Assembly: GCF_021650705.1 (NCBI RefSeq)
Contig: NZ_CP087138.1
Span: 2,108,001-2,172,000, forward strand
DNA length: 64,000 nt
DNA from: Pseudomonas sp. KNUC1026
GTDB lineage: Bacteria > Pseudomonadota > Gammaproteobacteria > Pseudomonadales > Pseudomonadaceae
Reading direction: 5' to 3'
Shown: piece after piece, positions 57,997 to 64,000 of the stretch
How positions within the stretch are numbered: the stretch's first letter is position 1
How the letters are laid out: each line of letters opens with the position of its first letter
Position numbers and translations under genes: made by a program
Notes under the pieces: model-generated
Told to the model about the DNA's origin: nothing
Databases searched by the model: none
Seen by the model: only the letters and a program-made list of their open reading frames with translations

Positions 57997-58916
57997 ATGA
58001 ACCACGCTGCGCTTGACCTGTTCGATACCCTGCTCACCCAACAGCTGGCCGCTCTGCCCGATCAAACGCGGCGTTTGCTGCATGGCCGCGGCAGGTGCTG
58101 GCCCGGGCTTGAGCAGGTCTGCGTCGACTGGTTCGAAGGTGTGCTGCAAATTTCCCTGTTTCGCCCGCCCGACGATTTGCCGGCCTTCACGCAGCGTTGC
58201 AGGGAAATTGCGGCACGCCAGCCACAGGTGCATGCCGTGTTGCTGCAATTGCGCTACCAGCAAGGTGCGCCAGGCCAATGGCTTGCCGGCGAGCCATATC
58301 CGGAGCTAGTGGTGAACGAACACGGCCTGCGCTACCAGCTGAACCTTGGCCAGGCTCAGAACAGCGGGCTGTTCCTGGACATGCGCCTGGGCCGGCAATG
58401 GGTTCGCGAACACAGCCAAGGCGTGCGGGTGCTCAACCTGTTCGCCTACACCTGTGCGTTCTCGGTGTGCGCCATCGCAGGCGGAGCCGAAGCCGTAGTC
58501 AACCTGGACATGGCCCGGGGTGCGTTGGCACGCGGCCGGGAAAATCATCGGCTCAACGGCCATGACCTCTCGAAGGTCAGTTTCTCGGGCATGAATTGTT
58601 CAGGTCCTGGGGCAAGCTCAGCCGCCTGGGGCCGTATGGCCTGATCATCATCGACCCTCCCAGCTTCCAGAAGGGCAGCTTCGTGCTAACCCAGGACTAC
58701 GAGCGGATCCTGCGCAGGCTTCCAGCCCTGCTTGCACCGCACGGCCGGGTACTGGCCTGCATGAACGACCCGGCCCTGCCCAGCCAGTACCTGATCGAAC
58801 GCATGGCCGAACAGGCGCCCGCGTTGCGCTTGATCGAACGCCTCGACAACCCACCGGAATTTCCTGACAGCGAACCGGAAGGCGGCCTGAAAGTATTGAG
58901 CTTTCAGCTTGGTTAG
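57997..58916 (+). CDS. Class I SAM-dependent methyltransferase, RlmI-like (one frame break)
   Basis: A Rossmann methyltransferase of the RlmI/RlmK class: VRVLNLFAYTCAFSVCAIAG (SAM-binding GxG-like loop region), VVNLDMARGALARGRENHRL and LIIIDPPSFQKGSFVL, the DPP motif of base methyltransferases. One base is missing near 58581-58586; correction joins KVSF to LGHELFRSWGKLSRLG, 306 residues in total. The target could be 23S rRNA, but a PUA domain is not seen. Confidence 0.8.
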
Positions 58917-58964
58917 CCGACCAACTGCACTGCAGCGAGCACGGCGGCGGCCGATAACAACGGA

Positions 58965-61296
58965 ATGAAACCATTCAGCCGTTCACATGCGCCCTCGCCT
59001 GCTGCGCCCTCGCCTGTCCCGGAATCGAATCAGGTTCCTGCGCGGCCGTGGGGCATCTGGGCGCTGCCACTGGGCATTGCCCTGGTGGGCACTGCCTTGT
59101 CGCTGTGGGGCAGCCTGCTTGACCTTCGCCATCAGCGCCAGGAGCAGTGGGCGGACGTCAACCTTCAACTGAGCGCCGTGGTGGCGCAGGCACACAACCA
59201 GATCCGCGCGGCCTATGGTGAAACCGAAGGCCTGCTGCAGCTGATCAACGTCGATGGCGATATCTCGCCCAGCCATTTTCACGGCATGGCCGAGCAGGCC
59301 ATGGCCAACGTGCCGTCTATCCGGCACATGGCCATTGCACCCAACGATGTGATCCGCTGACATCTACCCGTTGCCGGGCAACGAGGCCGCACTCGGCCTG
59401 GATTGACCGCAGCCTGCCCCGGCAATACGCCAGCGTGCGCCGAGCACGCGCGCTCGGCCAGACGCTGCTGGCCGGCCCGGTCGAACTGCGCCAGGGAGGC
59501 CTTGCGCTCATTTACCGGCGCCCGGTATTCGTTGGCGGCCACAACGGGCACCTGCGCTATTGGGGCACCGTGGCGGTGATTACCGATATCGAAGGGCTGC
59601 TACGGGCGTCCGGGCTGCTGGAGAACCCAAGGCTGCGCCTGGCGGTACGCGGCGCCGACGGCCAAGGTGCGCAAGGCGCGCTGATTCATGGCGACAGCCA
59701 ATTGTTCGATGGGCAAAGCGCCCTGGCCTCGCTGGAGGTACCCGGTGGCCAGTGGCAAGTGGCTGCCCAGCCCATGGTGGGCTGGGCAGCCAGAACGCTG
59801 GGCAGCTCGTTGCTGTTCTGGGTGTGCATGGCGGCCACGTCGATCCTCACCGCTTTCGCTGCCGCGCTGAGCCACAGCCATGTACAGGCCAGGCGGCGCA
59901 ACCTGGCACTGGGCCGTGAAATAGCGGAACGCCAGGAGGTCGAGGCCGAGCTGGTTCACCAGGCCCATCACGACGCCGTCACCGGCCTGCCCAATCGCGT
60001 GCTGTTCAAGCAGCGCCTGGCGCAAAGCATCGAGCACGTGCAGCAACAAGGCGGCTTCATGGCGGTGTTGCTGCTGGACCTGGACAGCTTCAAGGAAGTC
60101 AACGACACCCTTGGCCATGCCCAGGGTGATCAGTTGCTGATACAGGCAAGCCGCCGCTTCGCCGAACACATCCATCCCTGGGATACGCTGGCCCGGCTCG
60201 GTGGCGATGAATTCGCCTTCATTCTCGATCGCCTGAACCACCCCAGTGACTCGACACCGGTGGTTCAACGCTTGCTGCAGGCCGCCGCCCAGCCCTTCGT
60301 GCTCGGCAGCGACACGGCCTTGGTGAGTGCCAGCATCGGCGTCGCCATCTGCCCGGCCGATGGCGGCAGTGCAGCTCGACCTGCTGCGCCACGCCGACAC
60401 GGCGATGTATGGCGCCAAAGAGGCTGGGCGCAATGATTTTCGCTATTACCAGGCGTCGATGACCAGCCGTATCCAGGAACGGGTCACGCTTGAGCACGCC
60501 CTGCGCCGCGCACTGCAGCGCGACGAATTCGAATCGCGGTACCAGCCCCGCATCGATCTTGCCAGTGGCCGCGTTCAGGGCGCCGAGGCCCTGCTGCGCT
60601 GGCGTGATCCGAACCAGGGCATGGCTCTACCCGGACCTGTTCATCCCGGTCGCCGAACGTACCGGGCTGATCATCCCCATCGGCCAGTGGGTGTTGGACA
60701 ACGCGTGTGCCCAGCAGCGGCGCTGGCGCGCTCGCGGGGTCTTCGAAGGGCGCGTAGCGATCAACGTAGCCACGCCGCAGATCGAGCGCAGCGATTTCGT
60801 CACCAGCGTATCCCGCGCCCTGCAGCTGCACGGGCTGCCCGCTCACAGCCTCGAAGTGGAGGTGACCGAAAGCCTCTTGATGCAGCATCAGGACCTGGCC
60901 TGCCACGTGTTACGGCAGTTGCAGCGGCTTGGGGTGCGCACCGCCATCGATGACTTCGGCACCGGCCATTCGTCACTGGCGTACCTGAAGCTGCTGCCGG
61001 TCAACCATCTGAAGGTCGATCGCGCATTCGTCAAGGACCTGCCCGGCGACAGCACCTATGCAGCCATCACCCAGGCCGTGGTGGCGCTCGGCAAAGCGCT
61101 CGGGTTCGAAGTTACCGCAGAAGGCATCGAGACCGCTGAGCAGTGGGAGCACCTGCGCGACATTGGCTGCCAGAGCGGCCAGGGCTATTACATTGGGCGG
61201 CCGATGCCGGCGCAAGACTTCGAGCAGTGGCTGGCGCGCTACAGCACCAGCCCTCAACGCCAATCGTCGAGCAACAACACCGCTTCGTTGTCGTAA
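58965..61296 (+). CDS. CHASE-like sensor, GGDEF and EAL protein (four frame breaks)
   Basis: Inner-membrane c-di-GMP enzyme. The N-terminal helix (IWALPLGIALVGTALSLWGS), a periplasmic CHASE-like domain and a second helix (LLFWVCMAATSILTAF) are followed by GGDEF (DAVTGLPNRVLFKQRLAQ, LARLGGDEFAFILDRL, intact active site) and EAL (GAEALLRWRDPNQGM, TAIDDFGTGHSSLAYLKLLP, AEGIETAEQW). Four extra bases occur near 59357, 59402, 60370 and 60624. Removing them gives about 775 residues. It may make or degrade c-di-GMP; both sites look functional. The 3' end overlaps the convergent acetyltransferase by 43 bp. Confidence 0.83.
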
Positions 61297-62171
61297 TCCT
61301 GCCCTTTGTGCAGGGCTACGCCGATAATGCGCATGCGAAACCCGGCCTCCAGCAACCAACGGTAGGCCTGCACTCGGCCAGTATTCACCCCTACGAGCAG
61401 TTGCCGCGCCTGCTGCGCTGCGGCAAGGGCTTCGCATCGCCCTATCAGCCTCGCCAGGGCCTCCGGGCCAGCGCCGGGGCGCACCGCTGCGAAGCGCACG
61501 TAGCACACCTCTGGCCCGGCTTCGCAGTGTTGGCCGTAGTGGCAGATGGCGAAGCCGTCTCGGCGGGCGACCACGCCACCCAGGCCCTGGTGCAGGGCGG
61601 CTTGGATTTCGCCGCTCACATCCAGCCCCGGGCTGATCGCTTCGGTGATGCCCAGGCAGTGCGATTGCAACGCCTGAAGATCGCCTGTGTGCTGCTCGGC
61701 CAAGGGCGAGTAGCTGCCGCTCAACGGGCGCGCCATCACTACCGAAAGGCAGCGAGGCCAGAAGCCGAATCGCTGATACAGCCCCAGATGACGTGGGCTG
61801 TCGGGAAAGGTGAAAAGCCCGCTGTGAGTGCAACCCCACTCATCGATCAAGGTGCTCACGTGCGCCATCAACTGTTTGGCGATGTCCTGCTCCCAATGAT
61901 CAGGCGCCACAGCCACCGGGCCCACGACCGCGTGCTGGCCCCAGCGGCTGACGCAGGCTACACCCAGCAGCTCGCCCTGGGCCTGCGCCTTGAACCAGTG
62001 GGTATGGGGCGCATGCCAGCGAGCGCTCACGTAATCGCGCTGGTTCCAGAACTCGCCCGGCTCGGCCTCGCCGATCACCGTGGCAAAGGCTTCCCGTACC
62101 AAGGCACGGGCCGCAGGGAGGTCTTCGGCCTTGAGGTCGGCGAAATGGATCTCAAGCTCACAGTTGCGCAT
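61254..62171 (-). CDS. Tandem-domain GNAT acetyltransferase
   Basis: A 305-residue protein with two GNAT-like halves. The first carries VAVAPDHWEQDIAKQLMAHV and GLYQRFGFWPRCL; the second CYVRFAAVRPGAGPEALARL and GRVQAYRWLLEAGFRM. It ends overlapping the GGDEF/EAL gene and begins 14 bp inside the end of the GAF-EAL gene, suggesting co-transcription with the latter. Substrate unknown. Confidence 0.78.
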   Translation of the reverse strand: MRNCELEIHFADLKAEDLPAARALVREAFATVIGEAEPGEFWNQRDYVSARWHAPHTHWFKAQAQGELLGVACVSRWGQHAVVGPVAVAPDHWEQDIAKQLMAHVSTLIDEWGCTHSGLFTFPDSPRHLGLYQRFGFWPRCLSVVMARPLSGSYSPLAEQHTGDLQALQSHCLGITEAISPGLDVSGEIQAALHQGLGGVVARRDGFAICHYGQHCEAGPEVCYVRFAAVRPGAGPEALARLIGRCEALAAAQQARQLLVGVNTGRVQAYRWLLEAGFRMRIIGVALHKGQDYDNEAVLLLDDWR

Positions 62172-63416
62172 GGCAGGGGGCCTTGTCCGGCAGGGATTGT
62201 TGTTGCTGGCCGGCCAGCATCCGTGCGGCACTCAACGGCATGGGCCGGCCCAACAGGTAGCCTTGCACCTTGTCGGCGCCCAGGCGGCGCAGGGCTTCGA
62301 GCTCGCTGATACTTTCCACACCCTCGGCGACGATGCTGCAGCCGGTTTCCTGCGCGAACGCAATCAGCGCCGACGCCAAGGCGCGCCGTTGCGGGTCCTG
62401 ATCGATGCCCTGGGTCAGGCTCATGTCGAGCTTGATGATGTCAGGGCCTATTTCCAGGATGTGGCGCAGGCTGGCATAGCCCGCGCCGGCGTCGTCGATC
62501 GCGATGCGCAGGCCACGCTGGCGCAGCGGCGCCATGGCCTGGAGCAACTGGGCGTAATCGGCGACGATGGCGTGCTCGGTGACCTCCAGCACCAGCCTGT
62601 TCGCCGGGTACGGCGCCAGCAAGGTGTCGAGCCGGTTGCCCAGGAACATGTCGGGTGAGCAGTTCAGGGCCAGGTACGCAGGCGCTGGCAACTGCGCCAG
62701 GCCCTTGAGCGCAAGCTCGATGGCCTGCGCTTCCATCAAAGCGCCAAGCCCTGCTTCTGCCGCCTCCCTGAACCAGAAGTCGGGGCTTCTGACAGGTTCG
62801 CCGCTGAACCGCGACAAGCATTCCCAGCCCGCCAATGCGCCGGTTTCCACGTCGAAGATCGGCTGATACACCACCGACAGTTCGCCGCCGGCCAGGGCCT
62901 GGCTGATGTGCCGGTGCTTGCGCAGGCGCTCGGTCACGACATGCAGGTCGGCTTCGAGGCGCTCGGCGACCAGTTCCGCAAAGACCTTGAGCATCTGCAC
63001 GTCACGCTCGGTGAGGCTGTTATCGGGCTGGGCGGAGAACAGCACAGGGTGCCGTAGATGCGGCCATCGCTGAACAGGATCGGCACACTCAAGTGCGAGC
63101 CGATCGGCAACGCCCGGGTTTCCGGGATGGCCAGCGCCTCGGGAAAGCGTGAAGTGTCCCCGATCAGGTTGGGCAACTCACCCGCAACGACCTTCTGGCA
63201 GTAACCCACCTCCATCGGCAGGCTGTCACCGGCCTTCAGCGGCCCCGGCTGCTTGCTGTCGACGTGAGTGAACAGGCGGTCCTGCTCGCGAAACTGCGAA
63301 ATGAACGCCACATCCATGTTCAGATGCGTACGCAGTGCATGCAGCACCCGATCAATACCGGCCGGCCCATCAGACATCTGGGCGTTCAGGGCAACTACTT
63401 GGGTGAACGACGACAT
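62158..63416 (-). CDS. GAF-EAL c-di-GMP phosphodiesterase-like protein (one frame break)
   Basis: A cytoplasmic GAF domain (residues about 20-160, RVLHALRTHLNMDVAFISQF, GSHLSVPILFSDGRIYGTL) followed by an EAL domain (VVYQPIFDVETGALAGWECL). The EAL signature is E-C-L, with the metal-binding Glu kept; the later motif is IDDAGAGYASLRHIL instead of DDFGTGYSSL. IVAEGVES and the loop KLDMSL are present, so activity is likely. A C is missing near 63041-63043; restored, the protein has 419 residues. The ATG at 63414-63416 follows AGGAGG. Confidence 0.83.
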
Positions 63417-63543
63417 GCCACGACCTCCTGGTAACGTGTAAGCCATTGAACACATCGTAGATGGGCGGGCAGCAGTTTTCGATGGCTGCCTGCGCTTGGC
63501 ACGCAGCTTTCAGACCAAATGCAGCCCTTGGATCCGCCGGCAC

Positions 63544-64000
63544 TCAACTGCGTGCGAACACCGATGCGCCGATCGCATCGCTGAAACGTTCAAGGGCGGC
63601 CATGCCGGCCAGCGAATTGCCTGAAGCATTGAGCTCCGGCGACCACACGCAGACCGTAAAGCGCCCCGGCACCACCGCCAGGATGCCGCCACCTACCCCG
63701 CTTTTACCCGGCAAACCTACCCGGTAGGCAAAGTTGCCAGCCTCGTCATACAAGCCACTGGTGGCCATGATGGCGTTCACTTGCTGCGTCTGGCGTGGGC
63801 TGAGCACCTGCTCGCCGCTCTGCGGGCATACCCCGCGATTGGCCAGGAAGGCGAAGGCGCGAGCCAGGTCCTGGCAACTGACGGCCAGGGCGCAGTGGTG
63901 AAAATAGCTGCGCAGCACCGCATCGACATCGTTGTGGAAATTGCCGAAGGCCTGCATCAACCAGGCCATGGCCGCATTGCGCGCACGGTGCTGGTATTCG
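63544..64000 (-). CDS. glsA: Glutaminase A, C-terminal part (gene runs off the window)
   Basis: The last 150 or so residues of a serine-type glutaminase converting glutamine to glutamate and ammonia. Family motifs are [58 protein letters not shown] (the KSGVGG active-site segment) and [15 protein letters not shown]. The frame is open at the right edge, so the N-terminal half lies outside. Confidence 0.88.
   Translation of the reverse strand, partial: EYQHRARNAAMAWLMQAFGNFHNDVDAVLRSYFHHCALAVSCQDLARAFAFLANRGVCPQSGEQVLSPRQTQQVNAIMATSGLYDEAGNFAYRVGLPGKSGVGGGILAVVPGRFTVCVWSPELNASGNSLAGMAALERFSDAIGASVFARS

Overview
The window reads as a chromosomal segment of a fluorescent, Pseudomonas putida-like gammaproteobacterium. 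It has high-GC coding sequence, the sfnR/sfnG dimethyl-sulfone cluster with its branched-chain-type ABC transporter, a tusDCBE operon next to a YbiB-like gene, and the ybhP-clsB-ybhN and pqiA-pqiA-pqiB-pqiC orders. Species assignment is inference; no search was run.

Layout. (1) 1-11.6 kb is a sulfur-scavenging region: a truncated SfnB-type dehydrogenase, the sigma-54 activator sfnR, the FMNH2-dependent monooxygenase sfnG facing a second SfnB-like dehydrogenase across two candidate -24/-12 promoters, then a seven-gene minus-strand operon (LLM monooxygenase, an AMP-ligase-like half protein and five ABC-transporter subunits). (2) 11.9-22.4 kb holds a GNAT gene, a small charged protein, tRNA-Ser(UGA), a BI-1 protein, tusDCBE-ybiB, a radical-SAM/TIGR03915 pair, an orphan WcaJ-like transferase, and a quinone oxidoreductase with a divergent LysR. 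(3) 22.5-35.4 kb is accessory: an IS2-group insertion sequence, a PrlF-YhaV toxin-antitoxin pair with a palindromic operator, a P-loop kinase, and about 7.7 kb of toxin-immunity-like and unknown genes (SMI1/KNR4, DUF4375, HEAT, Imm22, DUF416, DUF7716) with no cognate toxin, ending in a 161-bp MITE-like element. (4) 35.4-40.6 kb is one 1,722-residue protein joining a DEDD-type exonuclease, a RecQ helicase and a UvrD-type helicase. (5) 40.9-64 kb carries a CPBP protease, three lipoproteins of the CsgG/DUF4810/DUF799 type, modABC behind a ModE box, ybhP-clsB-ybhN, a CSS-motif protein, an EamA transporter, the paraquat-inducible genes, copCD, ppiC, cytochrome b561, a methyltransferase, two c-di-GMP proteins, a tandem GNAT and the end of a glutaminase.

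Quality. About 34 single-base indels break otherwise conserved reading frames in 24 genes, many at short homopolymers, and two genes contain compensating pairs that hide scrambled residues inside an apparently open frame. I read these mainly as assembly or sequencing errors and annotate whole genes across them. Coordinates given for such genes span the intended gene.

Most unusual biology: the triple-fusion nuclease/helicase, the toxin-free immunity array beside it, and the divergent sigma-54 promoter pair in the sulfone cluster.
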